DNA of 64,000 nucleotides from contig NZ_UPHU01000001.1 in assembly GCF_900566075.1 (NCBI RefSeq), positions 1,302,001 to 1,366,000 of the forward strand. Reading direction: 5' to 3'. Of the stretch, positions 34,936 through 44,947 are shown piece after piece. Source of the stretch: Mycobacterium pseudokansasii (GTDB lineage: Bacteria; Actinomycetota; Actinomycetes; Mycobacteriales; Mycobacteriaceae). Each line of letters begins with the position of its first letter. Position 1 is the first letter of the stretch. A program made the position numbers and the translations under genes. Below the pieces are notes generated by a model. That model had not been told where the DNA came from. It did no database searches and was given only the letters and a program-made list of their open reading frames with translations.

Positions 34936-37900
34936 TTACTCGCGCGCGACAGAGTCGGCCTCATCGACTGACGCCGCACTGTCGGCGGTGCTGCCGATGA
35001 CCCGCCGGGCGTGCTCGGACGCGCGAACGAGCAGGTCGGGTGCCAGCGCCGAGACCAGGCCCGCCACCGCGGCCGCCAGCAGCGCCTGACCCCAGCCCAG
35101 CGGGCCCACGGGGGTGCAGCCGAACACCTGGCTGAGGCCGGGCGTGCTCACCACCACCGCCAGCGCGCCGAAGGACCCGACGGTTGTCAGCACCACCAGC
35201 GCGCTGTGTGAGTCGGCCAGCGTCTGGGCCAGTTGCGTGCCGACCAGCCCGATCAACGCCACCGTCGCTGCGCGGCGCTGGGTGCCGGTCGCGCTGGCCA
35301 GCAGCCACGCCAGCATGGCGCCGATCGTGGTGGAAGCGCCACGAACGCCGATCGCGCGCCACATCGCCGCCTCGCCGCGATCGACCTCGGCGGTTCCCGC
35401 CTGGGGGCTGACGGCCAGGGCGGCGGCCGGCAGCGCGTCGGTCAGCATGTTGACCAACAGCATCTGGCGGGCGTTGAGCACCGAACGCCCGGTCAGGATC
35501 GTGGTGATCAACGCAAAGGACACCTCGCCGAGGTTGCCGCCCAGCAGCACCGATACCGCCGAATGCACGCGGCGCCACAGCTGCTCGCCCTCGTCGAGGG
35601 CGTCCAGCAGTGCCTCGATCTTCCCGTCGAGCAGCACCACGTCGGCGGCCGTGCGGGCCGCGTCGCTGCCGCGCGCGCCCACCCCGATGCCGACGCTGGC
35701 CGCCCGGATCGCCGCCGCATCGTTGACGCCGTCGCCGACCATCGCCGTGACCAGCCCGGCCCGTTCCAGGGTCTGCACCACCTCGATCTTGTGCTCCGGG
35801 GTCATCCGCGCGAAGACCAGCCGCGACACGACCGCCTCGGCGCGCTGGTCGGCGGACATCGCTTCCCAGTCGGAGCCGGTGACCACCTGCTCGACGGTGA
35901 CGTCGATGCCCAGCTCCTGGGCGATCACGGCCGCGGTCGTGGGGTGGTCGCCGGTGATCAACCGGACCGCGATGTCGCGGTCGGCCAGTGCCGTCAGCAC
36001 GGACCGGGCCATCGGCCGCGGGGTATCGGCCAGCCCCAGCAAGCCGATCGGGACGAGCCCGGACAGGCAAAGGCTTTCCAGCAGATCGGGATCGGCCGCC
36101 GCGGCCGCGGCCTGCTCGCGGCTGAGGCGGCGTTCGGCCACCGCCAGCACGCGCAACCCCTTGGCCGCCAACTCGTCAATCTGCTTGCGCAACGGGCCAA
36201 TCCGGGCTCTGGGCCCGGCGAGCGCCGATGAGAGGACCTCCGGTGAGCCTTTGATGGTCAGCCGGGTGCCGACCAGCGCGGCGGCGAACGGGCGACCGGA
36301 TTGGAACGGCAAGAAGGCGTCCCGGGTCCGTCGCGGTTGCGGCCGCGAGCCCCGAAGCGCGGGGTCGGCGGCGGCCCGGTTGATCGCATCGTCGGTGGCA
36401 TGCTCCACCCGGTGGGTGTGCCTCGAATAGGTCGTGCTCAGCGCGGCATCCAGCACCTGTCCGGGAGTATGGCCCGTCACCGGGTGTACCGATTTGACCC
36501 TGAGCCGGTTCTCGCTCAGCGTGCCGGTCTTGTCGAAGCACACCACATTCAGCCGGGCCAGCGCCTCGATCGAGTGGGCATTACGGATCAGCACCGACTC
36601 TCCGGTGAGCCGGCGCGCGGCGGCCAGCTGAGCCAGCGTCACCACGAGGGTCAGCCCCTCCGGAATGGCGGCGACGATCAGCGTGACCGCGCTTCCCACC
36701 GCCGCACGCAGCGGCGTGCCCCGCGCCACACTGAGCAACCCGACCAGAGCCCCGCCGGCCACGCTGAACGGCAAGGCCCGCCGGGTGATCCGCCGCAGCT
36801 GTCGTTGCAGGCCGATCTCCTGCGACTTCCTCGGCGCCATCGCCAGTGCCCGGCGCACCTCCGAGCGCGAACCGACCGCGGTCACCACGGCCACGGCCGT
36901 GCCGGCAACCACCGTGGTGCCGGCATAGAGCATGCAGGTCCGTTCGGCCAGCGGGGCGCCGGGCGTGGGTTCGGTCTGCTTGGCCACCGGCAGCGACTCT
37001 CCGGTCAGCATGGACTCGTCGACCTCGACGTCGGACGCGTGCAGCAGCCGGGCGTCGGCGGGGATCACCTCGTCGGCATGGACTTCGATGATGTCGCCCG
37101 GGCGCAACCGCTTGGCGGGCACCTTTTCGTGGCGCTGCTCATCGAGCGGGCCGGTAAGCCGGCGTGCGGACGGATCCTGCACGGCCAGTAGGCGATTCAG
37201 GACGCGTTGAGCGTGCAACTGCTGTTCGGCCGACAGCCCCGCGTTGACCAGCAGCACGCCACCCACCAGCACCGCATCCAGCGGCGAGCCCAGCAGCGCG
37301 CTGGCCAGCGCGCCGGTGGCCAGCAGCGGCGTGATCGGGTCGGACAGGTCGGAGCGCATCTCTTCCGCGAAATCGCGCACGAGTCGCCATGACTTCGCCC
37401 CCGCGGCTTGCAGCAGGCGAACCGGCGGCAGGTTGTGCCAGCGGCTGGACGCTGGCGCCGGGTGTTCGTCGGGAGGCCGGGGCAGCAGCCGCCGTACTTC
37501 GGTGACGGGCAGGCTGTGCCAGTCGTGAACGGTTTCGGGCTCCGGCACTGGTTCGCGGAAAACCTTTGCGGCCGAACGGAATCCGAACCACAGGCTGGCG
37601 GCCATGCCGACGTTGACCGAGGCCGAACTGCGGCCCGGTACGCCGGGAATCAACATCAGGGCGCCGATCGCCGACGCCGAGGCCGACAGCCGGACCGCAT
37701 TGTCGGTGGCGGCGCGCGCGGCGGGCATCGCATGCAGTACCCGCCAGGCGCCGGCCAGGTCCGAAACGACAACGTCGGCGCCCCACGGCGGAGGATGCCG
37801 GTGCCGCTGCACCCCGATCGTGACATCGGCCCGATGCGCGGTCCGCATCTGCGAGGTGGTCAGCAACGCCACGGTGGCGCCGCTGGCCTTCAGTTCCGCG

Positions 37901-39423
37901 ACAGCCGCCGCCACCGCGTCGTCGATCGACCCGTCCAGGGGATATAGTTGGTCGAATCCTTGTGCCAGCGAACGCAATCCGTCGTCATCGAGGGAGAAGA
38001 CCCGCGGGTGTGACCGGCGCGCCTCGGTGAGCACCGCCGCGGCGAACGGATCGCGCACCGGGCTGATCAGCGCCTGGCCCGTGCCGCCGCCGGCCCCGGG
38101 GATATCCGCCACGTCGTGCCATCCGGGGGTCAGCCCGGCCTCGTCCAGCGCGGCCCGCACCGCTTCCCAGGCCCGGGTGCGTTGCGAATCCGGAACGCCC
38201 AGAACGCGACTGACCATCAAATCGTCGGTGTAGAACGCCCGCGGGTCGATCATGATCGCATCGACCCGGTCGAGTGTCCTCAAGGCACCGGGACGCAGCA
38301 CCAGCGCGTCGTGACGCGCAGCCAGCCCGCTGCTCATCGTGCAGCCGAATGCTTCCCGCACGGTGCGCAACGGCTTCGGGACGGCGGTCAGCGCCGCGGC
38401 ACCGGCCATGTCGAGGTTGCGCGACAGCACGCCCACCACCGCGGCGGCGCCGATACCGGCCGCACCGGTGCGGTTGGCGTAGCGTTCCGCGGGCCCGTCG
38501 GGTGGGGTCGGGATGCTCCTGGGTGCCGACGCGGCATCGTCGGGCACCGGCCGGCTGCCCAACCCGGGTTCGTGGCGATGCCAGGTGAGCCGACCGGTCC
38601 AGGCCTCGGCCACCAGCATTGCGCGGGTCCCGGCCTCGGCGGCCGCCGCCGTCGGTGACAGCGTCAGCGCGGCCGCGGTGGCGTTGACGACACCGAACAA
38701 GACGTCGGTGCCCTCGGGTCCGAGGCGCCGTTCCAGCTCTTTCCGTAGTCGCGGCAGGTGGTCGGCCAGCGTCGGCGGTACGGCCACCAAATCGGGCAGC
38801 CTGGGCAGCCGCAGCAGGCTCCCGGTCAGCGAAAGGCCCAGCGCCGCGGTCGCCGCCGCGGCCGCGATCATCCGTCCCATCAGCAGCGCGTCGTCGCCCG
38901 GCAGGCTCACCGGACGCCGGCGCGTGTCGCCGGTGCCGTGGCGCCGTTCGGCGTCGGCGACGATCCGGCAGAGCTCGGCCGCCGACGGTCCGTTGGGGTC
39001 GACGGTGACGACCAGCCGCGCAATGGTGCGGTTCAGGAAGGCCTCGCGCACACCGGGCGTCGTTCGCACCGCCGTCAGCACGTCGGTGGTGATGGCGGCG
39101 GCGTGCGTATCGCCGAGGCCGCGAACCTCGACCCAGCACCGCGGACCGGTGGTGCAGCTGCGCCGGGCCGGCGGGCCACCCACCGCCTCGACCGCGACCC
39201 CCGCCGCCGTGCGTGTCAAGTTTGAAATATCTTGCGCTGCAATGGATAACGACCTGCCCACGTTCGCCGCCGGGTTGCCTCCCGCCAGGACGGTGCTGAG
39301 CGCGGCGCCCGCAACGGCGGCGCCGGCGGTGACGGTCCTGCGGGTGCCCGCCACGGCAGCCCGCAGCGGCGCTGCCACCAGGCCGAAGCCGGGCAGACGA
39401 CCGGGGCCGATCAATTTGTTCAC
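34936..39423 (-). CDS. Giant CtpI/CtpH-type P-type ATPase
   Basis: GTG 39423 (VNKLIGPGRLPGFG) has GAGGTGGG just upstream and gives 1,495 residues; the frame is open to 39729 but that part looks non-coding. The C-terminal 750 residues are a complete P-type ATPase with TGESLPV, DKTGTLS, ITGDHPTTA and [11 protein letters not shown]. The CPC metal motif is absent: the helix reads VAAIPEGLTLVV as in calcium-type pumps. The N-terminal half is a degenerate duplicated region with an HMA-like fold near residues 95-165. M. tuberculosis CtpI and CtpH share this oversized plan; I cannot say which is orthologous. The cation is unknown. Confidence 0.85.
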   Translation of the reverse strand: MNKLIGPGRLPGFGLVAAPLRAAVAGTRRTVTAGAAVAGAALSTVLAGGNPAANVGRSLSIAAQDISNLTRTAAGVAVEAVGGPPARRSCTTGPRCWVEVRGLGDTHAAAITTDVLTAVRTTPGVREAFLNRTIARLVVTVDPNGPSAAELCRIVADAERRHGTGDTRRRPVSLPGDDALLMGRMIAAAAATAALGLSLTGSLLRLPRLPDLVAVPPTLADHLPRLRKELERRLGPEGTDVLFGVVNATAAALTLSPTAAAAEAGTRAMLVAEAWTGRLTWHRHEPGLGSRPVPDDAASAPRSIPTPPDGPAERYANRTGAAGIGAAAVVGVLSRNLDMAGAAALTAVPKPLRTVREAFGCTMSSGLAARHDALVLRPGALRTLDRVDAIMIDPRAFYTDDLMVSRVLGVPDSQRTRAWEAVRAALDEAGLTPGWHDVADIPGAGGGTGQALISPVRDPFAAAVLTEARRSHPRVFSLDDDGLRSLAQGFDQLYPLDGSIDDAVAAAVAELKASGATVALLTTSQMRTAHRADVTIGVQRHRHPPPWGADVVVSDLAGAWRVLHAMPAARAATDNAVRLSASASAIGALMLIPGVPGRSSASVNVGMAASLWFGFRSAAKVFREPVPEPETVHDWHSLPVTEVRRLLPRPPDEHPAPASSRWHNLPPVRLLQAAGAKSWRLVRDFAEEMRSDLSDPITPLLATGALASALLGSPLDAVLVGGVLLVNAGLSAEQQLHAQRVLNRLLAVQDPSARRLTGPLDEQRHEKVPAKRLRPGDIIEVHADEVIPADARLLHASDVEVDESMLTGESLPVAKQTEPTPGAPLAERTCMLYAGTTVVAGTAVAVVTAVGSRSEVRRALAMAPRKSQEIGLQRQLRRITRRALPFSVAGGALVGLLSVARGTPLRAAVGSAVTLIVAAIPEGLTLVVTLAQLAAARRLTGESVLIRNAHSIEALARLNVVCFDKTGTLSENRLRVKSVHPVTGHTPGQVLDAALSTTYSRHTHRVEHATDDAINRAAADPALRGSRPQPRRTRDAFLPFQSGRPFAAALVGTRLTIKGSPEVLSSALAGPRARIGPLRKQIDELAAKGLRVLAVAERRLSREQAAAAAADPDLLESLCLSGLVPIGLLGLADTPRPMARSVLTALADRDIAVRLITGDHPTTAAVIAQELGIDVTVEQVVTGSDWEAMSADQRAEAVVSRLVFARMTPEHKIEVVQTLERAGLVTAMVGDGVNDAAAIRAASVGIGVGARGSDAARTAADVVLLDGKIEALLDALDEGEQLWRRVHSAVSVLLGGNLGEVSFALITTILTGRSVLNARQMLLVNMLTDALPAAALAVSPQAGTAEVDRGEAAMWRAIGVRGASTTIGAMLAWLLASATGTQRRAATVALIGLVGTQLAQTLADSHSALVVLTTVGSFGALAVVVSTPGLSQVFGCTPVGPLGWGQALLAAAVAGLVSALAPDLLVRASEHARRVIGSTADSAASVDEADSVARE

Positions 39424-39776
39424 ACCCACCTCGCACCGATTCTCGAATACGCCGGCCGGAAACGAAAGACCGGTTCGGGCACCCGTTTGGCTCACCACAT
39501 CGGCGCGTGCATTCTGTCGAGTCAAGTTACGCCCGAACGTCAGACTGACGGGCACTGACACGCGAGCGGGGGCAGCGGGTTCGCCCCACCCGCTTCCCTG
39601 CGAAGTCGGCGGGTGCCGCGCTGAGCCGACCGGCGCGGCAGTCACGTTGGGAGACAGGGTAAAACGGCTAACGTGCCCGGCGGCGTCGTGGTGTTGGCTT
39701 CGACTCCGGGCGACGACATGTCGACGCACCGGGGACGGTTTACCGGTAGTGGCGGGTGGCCTGACAAGATGACCTG
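39424..39776. other. Divergent intergenic region between the giant P-ATPase and corA
   Basis: These 353 bases hold the divergent promoters of the two cation-transport genes. I see no other gene and no strong palindrome. Confidence 0.4.
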
Positions 39777-40790
39777 GTGCAGTTCGCGCCGAGTAACCGG
39801 GGTTGCGTATGGCGTTCCGGTGAGCCGCAGGACGACTTCGAGTTCGACCGGATCTCCGATTACCTCAGCGAGGACGACACCTTGGTGTGGGTCGACTTGT
39901 GCGACCCGGATCACGACACATTGCGCGGGCTGGCGGCCGAACTCGGCCTGAACCCCTGGGCTGTCGAAGACGCCGTGGCAGCAGCCGAACGTGTCAAAGC
40001 CACCGCGTACGAAACCCACACCTTCTTCACTGTCTATGCCGTTGCCGTCTGCTCCGTTGCTAGAGCCGGCGCCGATCCCCAGCCGATGCTGGCGATGCAC
40101 CGGATTTCGGCGTTCGTGCTTGCCCGGGGTTTGATCACGGTGCGCCTGACGCCGGAATTCGACATGGGGCAGGTCACCCGACAGTGGCGGGAAATCGGCG
40201 GTCAGCGCCACGGTGTCGGCGCATTGGTGCACGGGTTGCTCGATGTCGTGGTCGACAGTCATTTCGCGGCGGTGGAGGCGCTCGACGACTGCATCGAAGC
40301 CATCGAGGACGAGCTGTTCGACGGCAACTCACGTCAGGCGAACTTTCAGCGCCGAACGTTCCAGTTGCGCAGAGACCTGGTGAACCTGCGGCGAGTTGCG
40401 CTGCCGATGCGCGAGGTCGTCAACTCCATCCAGCATCACCGGTTGCAGGCCCCGCAGGCCGAAGCTGCCCGCGAACTCGACCCGCTCTACGCCGACCTGT
40501 ACGACCACGTGCTTCGGGTGTCGGAATGGACGGAGTCGTTGCGTGACATGGTCACAACCATTTTCGAAACCAATCTGTCCCTGCAGGACGCGCGGCTGAA
40601 CACCGTCATGAAGAAGCTGACCGGTTGGGCCGCGATCATTGCCGTACCGACCGCGATCACGGGCTATTACGGCCAGAACATCCCCTATCCCGGCTTCGGC
40701 TCCCTGTCGGGCTTCATCGTCAGCACCAGCGTGATCATCGTCCTGATGGTGGTGCTCTATGTGACGTTTAGGCGTCGCGACTGGCTTTGA
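39777..40790 (+). CDS. CorA-family divalent cation transporter, GQN variant
   Basis: The 337-residue protein starts at GTG 39777. A soluble N-terminal domain with long stalk helices is followed by two C-terminal membrane helices (LTGWAAIIAVPTAITGYYG and FIVSTSVIIVLMVVLYVTF) and a basic tail, the CorA plan. The pore signature reads YGQN instead of YGMN, so the selectivity filter Met is replaced by Gln while Gly and Asn remain. The family mainly moves Mg2+, Co2+, Ni2+ or Zn2+; the variant makes the ion uncertain. It is divergent from the giant P-ATPase and has no counterpart here in H37Rv. Confidence 0.85.
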   Translation: MQFAPSNRGCVWRSGEPQDDFEFDRISDYLSEDDTLVWVDLCDPDHDTLRGLAAELGLNPWAVEDAVAAAERVKATAYETHTFFTVYAVAVCSVARAGADPQPMLAMHRISAFVLARGLITVRLTPEFDMGQVTRQWREIGGQRHGVGALVHGLLDVVVDSHFAAVEALDDCIEAIEDELFDGNSRQANFQRRTFQLRRDLVNLRRVALPMREVVNSIQHHRLQAPQAEAARELDPLYADLYDHVLRVSEWTESLRDMVTTIFETNLSLQDARLNTVMKKLTGWAAIIAVPTAITGYYGQNIPYPGFGSLSGFIVSTSVIIVLMVVLYVTFRRRDWL

Positions 40791-40893
40791 ATCTCGTTGG
40801 CCGCACAGTTGGCCGCCGTTGTTCGCAAGTCCGACTGGCAAGTCCGGCCCGCAAGTGCGCCGGGATCGGTAGTCTGCGACCGGCTGCAATGTT

Positions 40894-41790
40894 ATGGACC
40901 GGCAGCCGTCGAGGAGGAGCGCATTGAAGCCCGCATCGCTTGCCGTTCGCGACGCGCTGGGGCCGGCGCGGGTGCGGCTGCACGGCGGGCCGGTGCTGGC
41001 CGAGCTGACCCACCGGTTCGGTGCGCCGGCTCGGGCAAAGCTACTGGCCGGGGAAATCCGCGACGCTGACGGCGCGGTGGTCGATAGCAATACGGTGCTG
41101 CCGCCGGGGTCCTTCATCCGCCTGTATCGCGATCTGCCCGACGAAGTTCCGGTGCCCTTCGAAATGCCGGTTCTGTACCAGGACGACGACATCGTCGTCG
41201 TCGACAAACCGCACTTCTTGGCGACCATGCCGCGCGGGCGCCACGTCGCCCAGACGGCGCTGGTGCGGCTGCGCTGTCAACTCGGGTTACCCGAGTTGAG
41301 CCCCGCGCATCGGCTGGACCGGCTCACCGCCGGGGTGCTGCTGTTCACCACGCAGCGCGCGTTGCGCGGCCGCTATCAGACGCTGTTCGCACGCGGTGCG
41401 GTGCACAAGACCTACCTGGCCCGGGCCGCGGTCGACCCCGCCGTGGCGCTGCCGCGGGTGGTCCGCAGCCGCATCGTCAAGCGTCGCGGTCAGCTGCAGG
41501 CGGTTTGCGAACCCGGCGAGCCGAATGCGGAGACCTTGGTCGAGCTGATCTCACCGAAGGGCCTGTACCGGCTGACGCCGCGTACCGGCCGCACCCACCA
41601 GCTGCGGGTGCACATGGCGTCACTGGGGTTGCCGATCATAGGAGATCCCCTGTACCCCAAGGTGCTCCACGAAGTTGACGATGACTTCAGCTCGCCGCTG
41701 CAGCTGCTGGCGAAGCGCATCGAGTTCGACGATCCGCTCACCGGCTCGCGCCGTGAGTTCATCAGCCGCCGAGAGGGAATCTGGTCATGA
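40894..41790 (+). CDS. RluA-family RNA pseudouridine synthase (Rv3300c-like)
   Basis: The product is 298 residues from ATG 40894, or 288 from TTG 40924, which has a much better ribosome binding site (GAGGAG 7 bases upstream). The catalytic motif HRLDRLTAGVLLF contains the essential Asp. A short N-terminal S4-like part precedes it, and GRTHQLRVHMASLGLPIIGD is the family C-terminal block. It isomerises uridine to pseudouridine in rRNA or tRNA; the target site is unknown. Its stop overlaps the atsB start by ATGA. Confidence 0.88.
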   Translation: MDRQPSRRSALKPASLAVRDALGPARVRLHGGPVLAELTHRFGAPARAKLLAGEIRDADGAVVDSNTVLPPGSFIRLYRDLPDEVPVPFEMPVLYQDDDIVVVDKPHFLATMPRGRHVAQTALVRLRCQLGLPELSPAHRLDRLTAGVLLFTTQRALRGRYQTLFARGAVHKTYLARAAVDPAVALPRVVRSRIVKRRGQLQAVCEPGEPNAETLVELISPKGLYRLTPRTGRTHQLRVHMASLGLPIIGDPLYPKVLHEVDDDFSSPLQLLAKRIEFDDPLTGSRREFISRREGIWS

Positions 41791-44699
41791 GTGAAGACAA
41801 TGCACTGGTCATCGTCGCCGGGTATCAGGACATTGATTCGGCCCGGCACGATTTCGAGAACCTCACCGGCCGGGCCAACGCCAAGACGGTCCCGCTGCGG
41901 GGCGCGGTGCTGATCGGCAAGGATGACGAGGGCAATCCGGTGCTGCTCGACACCGGGAATCGTCTCGGTCGCCGCGGCGCCAAATGGGGCGCGGGTGTCG
42001 GCTTGGCGGTCGGGCTGTTCTCGCCGGCGCTGCTGGCCGCTGGGTTGGTGGGCGCCGCGACCGGAGCAGTGGCCGGCACCTTCGCCCACCATCGGATCAC
42101 GAGCGGGCTGGCCGACAAGATCGGGCAAGCGCTGTCGGCGGGAAGCGCCGTCATCATCGTCGTGACACCGGCGGCGGGCCGGCTGCCGGTGGAGCAGACC
42201 CTGGCCGGCTCGCCGATGAAATCGGTTGCAGAGCTGAGTCATTCGACATTACGAAGCTTGGGCGCGGCCTTGCAGGAAGCCATGGGCAAGTTCAACCCCG
42301 ACCGGACGAAGCTGCCGATACCGCAGCGCAGCTTCGGCGGCACGATCGGTCGCACCATGGCAGAGTCCGTCGGCGACTGGACGATAGTCCCCGGCCCGAG
42401 CGCGCCGGACAATGCGCCCAATGTCTTGGTAGTGTTGATCGACGACGCCGGGTTCGGCGGACCGGACACCTTCGGCGGCGGCATCAGAACGCCGACACTG
42501 TCGCGGGTGGCACAGAACGGGTTGGCCTACAACCGTTTCCATGTCACCGCGGTGTGCTCGCCGACCCGCTCGGCGCTGCTGACGGGACGCAACCATCACC
42601 GGGTGGGGTTTGGATCGGTGTGTGAATTCCCAGGTCCGTTTCCCGGCTATTCGACGGTCAAGCCGCAGAGTTGTGCCGCGCTGCCTCGGATCCTGCGCGA
42701 CAACGGCTATGTGACCGCGGCATTCGGCAAGTGGCATCTGACTCCTGACAACGTTCAGGGAGCATCCGGGCCGTTCGACAACTGGCCGCTGGGTTGGGGA
42801 TTCGACCATTTCTGGGGTTTCCCCAGCGGTGCCGCGGGTCAGTACGACCCGATCATCACGCAGGACAACTCGGTCCTCGGCATACCGGAGGGACAACACG
42901 GCAAGCCCTACTTCTTCCCCGACGACCTCACCGACAAGGCCGTCGAATGGTTGCACACGGTACGGGCCCAGAACGCCACCAAGCCGTGGCTGCTGTACTA
43001 CTCGACCGGCGCCACGCACGCACCGCACCACGTGTTCAAGGAGTGGGCCGACAAATACCGCGGACAATTCGACGAGGGCTGGGATGTATACCGGCAGAAG
43101 ACTTTTGAACGACAGAAACAGCTAGGAATCATTCCTCCGGACACCGAACTGACCGAGCGGCCCGACCTGTTCCCGGCGTGGGACAGCCTGTCGGACACCC
43201 AAAAGAAGCTCTACGCCCGGCAGATGGAGGTGTTCGCCGGGTTCTCCGAGAACGCGGACTGGAACGTCGGCCGGCTGCTGGATGCCATCGAGGATCTCGG
43301 CGAGGCCGACAACACGCTGGTCTTCTACATCTGGGGCGACAACGGTGCCAGCATGGAGGGCACCAACACCGGCTCGTTCAACGAGATGACGTTCCTCAAC
43401 GGCCTGGATCTCGACGCCGATCAACAGCTGGCGCTCATCGAGCAATACGGCGGCATCGAAGCTCTCGGCGACGAGTTCACCGCACCGCATTTCGCGAGCG
43501 GCTGGGCGCACGCCAACAACACGCCGTTCCAGTGGGGTAAGCAGATGGCCAGCCACCTCGGTGGCACCCGCGATCCGCTGGTGGTGGCCTGGCCGGCCCG
43601 GATCCGGCCCGACGGCCAGGTGCGCAGCCAGTTCACCCATTGTATCGATATTGCGCCAACCGTGTTGGCGGCCATCGGTTTACCGGAGCCGACGAGTGTC
43701 GACGGTGTCGAGCAGGAGCCGATGGACGGGACCAGTTTCCTGCACACCTTCGACCCGAGCATGGGGCCGGTCGCCGAAGAGCGCCACACCGTGCAGTACT
43801 TCGAAAACTTCGGCAGCCGCGCCATTTACCGGGACGGCTGGTGGGCGTGCGCTCGGCTGGACCGGGTGCCATGGGACCTGTCGCCGCAGACGATGCAGCG
43901 CTTCGCGCCCGGGAATTACGACCCCGAACAGGACATCTGGGAGCTGTACTTCCTGCCCGACGACTTCTCCCAGGCCAACAACCTGGCGGCCGAGCATCCG
44001 GACAAGCTCGCCGAACTACAGCAGCTGTGGTGGCAGGAAGCCGAACGCAACCGGGTGCTGCCGTTGCTGGGCGGGCTGGCCGTGATGTTCGGTGATTTGC
44101 CGCCACTGCCCACCACCACCCGCTTCGCCTTCCAGGGAGACGTGCAGAACATCCAGCGCGGCATGGTCCCGCGCATCTTCGGCCGCTCCTACGCGATCGA
44201 GGGACGGCTGCACATCCCCGACAGCGGGGCGCAGGGCGTGATCGTCGCCAATGCCGACTTCATGGGCGGGTTCGCGCTCTGGGTCGACGAGGAGCAGCGG
44301 CTGCATCACACCTACTCCTTCCTCGGCGTCGAGACCTATCGGCAGGTGTCGACGGAGCCGCTGCCCACCGGCGACATCACCGCGCGGATGCTGTTCGAAA
44401 GCGACCAGCCCGTGGTCGGTTCCGGCGGCAAGGTGACGTTGTGGGCCGACGACCGGTTGATCGGCGAGGGTCGGCTGCCGCAAACGGTGAGCCTGTCGTT
44501 TACGTCCTACGCCGGGATGGACATCGGCCGCGACAACGGGCTGGTGGTCGACCGCGACTACGAGGACAAAGCGCCGTACGCGTTCACCGGAGCCGTCAAA
44601 GAGGTGATCTTCGACCTCAAGCCCGTCCATCCCGAGTCGGAGAAGGCGTTGCACGAGCACGCGTCGGTGCAAGCCGTCGGACAGGGCGCAGCGGGCTGA
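41787..44699 (+). CDS. atsB: Arylsulfatase AtsB with N-terminal membrane-associated domain
   Basis: The 970-residue protein has a type I sulfatase domain from about residue 205: VLVVLIDDAGFGG (metal site), CSPTRSALLTGR with the Cys turned into formylglycine, GKWHL and WGDNGASMEGTN. Residues 1-170 form a separate domain with a hydrophobic Gly/Ala-rich hairpin (GAGVGLAVGLFSPALLAAGL) resembling DUF1269-type proteins, so this is a fusion. H37Rv AtsB has the same length. No signal peptide is present. It is translationally coupled to the RluA-like gene. Confidence 0.93.
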   Translation: MSEDNALVIVAGYQDIDSARHDFENLTGRANAKTVPLRGAVLIGKDDEGNPVLLDTGNRLGRRGAKWGAGVGLAVGLFSPALLAAGLVGAATGAVAGTFAHHRITSGLADKIGQALSAGSAVIIVVTPAAGRLPVEQTLAGSPMKSVAELSHSTLRSLGAALQEAMGKFNPDRTKLPIPQRSFGGTIGRTMAESVGDWTIVPGPSAPDNAPNVLVVLIDDAGFGGPDTFGGGIRTPTLSRVAQNGLAYNRFHVTAVCSPTRSALLTGRNHHRVGFGSVCEFPGPFPGYSTVKPQSCAALPRILRDNGYVTAAFGKWHLTPDNVQGASGPFDNWPLGWGFDHFWGFPSGAAGQYDPIITQDNSVLGIPEGQHGKPYFFPDDLTDKAVEWLHTVRAQNATKPWLLYYSTGATHAPHHVFKEWADKYRGQFDEGWDVYRQKTFERQKQLGIIPPDTELTERPDLFPAWDSLSDTQKKLYARQMEVFAGFSENADWNVGRLLDAIEDLGEADNTLVFYIWGDNGASMEGTNTGSFNEMTFLNGLDLDADQQLALIEQYGGIEALGDEFTAPHFASGWAHANNTPFQWGKQMASHLGGTRDPLVVAWPARIRPDGQVRSQFTHCIDIAPTVLAAIGLPEPTSVDGVEQEPMDGTSFLHTFDPSMGPVAEERHTVQYFENFGSRAIYRDGWWACARLDRVPWDLSPQTMQRFAPGNYDPEQDIWELYFLPDDFSQANNLAAEHPDKLAELQQLWWQEAERNRVLPLLGGLAVMFGDLPPLPTTTRFAFQGDVQNIQRGMVPRIFGRSYAIEGRLHIPDSGAQGVIVANADFMGGFALWVDEEQRLHHTYSFLGVETYRQVSTEPLPTGDITARMLFESDQPVVGSGGKVTLWADDRLIGEGRLPQTVSLSFTSYAGMDIGRDNGLVVDRDYEDKAPYAFTGAVKEVIFDLKPVHPESEKALHEHASVQAVGQGAAG

Positions 44700-44903
44700 T
44701 TATTCTTGTGCCAGAAGAGTTTCCAGATCGGATTGACCCTGCTGAATTCCCTGGTTGAGCTGGTCTGCGGGATTGCCCTGAACCGGTGACTGGCAGCTGC
44801 AGCCCAGATTGCCGAACGGGTCGGGGTCAGCACCGGCCGGCGCGGCGATCCACACGGCGGCACCGGCCGCGAGCGCGACGCCGGCCAGGATTTTGCTGAT
44901 CAT
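44700..44903 (-). CDS. Small secreted protein (67 residues)
   Basis: MISKILAGVALAAGAAVWIA followed by APAGADPDP is a classical Sec signal peptide with an Ala-X-Ala cleavage site, as in many mycobacterial small secreted proteins. The mature part is about 40 residues with two cysteines (CSC) and a Gln/Asn-rich end. The ATG at 44903 has AGGAAGAGCTC upstream, a good ribosome binding site. It is convergent with atsB, directly abutting its stop. Function unknown. Confidence 0.75.
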   Translation of the reverse strand: MISKILAGVALAAGAAVWIAAPAGADPDPFGNLGCSCQSPVQGNPADQLNQGIQQGQSDLETLLAQE

Positions 44904-44947
44904 GCGGAGCTCTTCCTGGTAGTGGTTACCCGGAGTCTACGTGCTGT

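Noticed and set aside
39424..39729. Extension of the giant P-ATPase to a start at 39729
   Set aside because: The extra 102 residues have no recognisable fold, while GTG 39423 has a strong ribosome site directly upstream.
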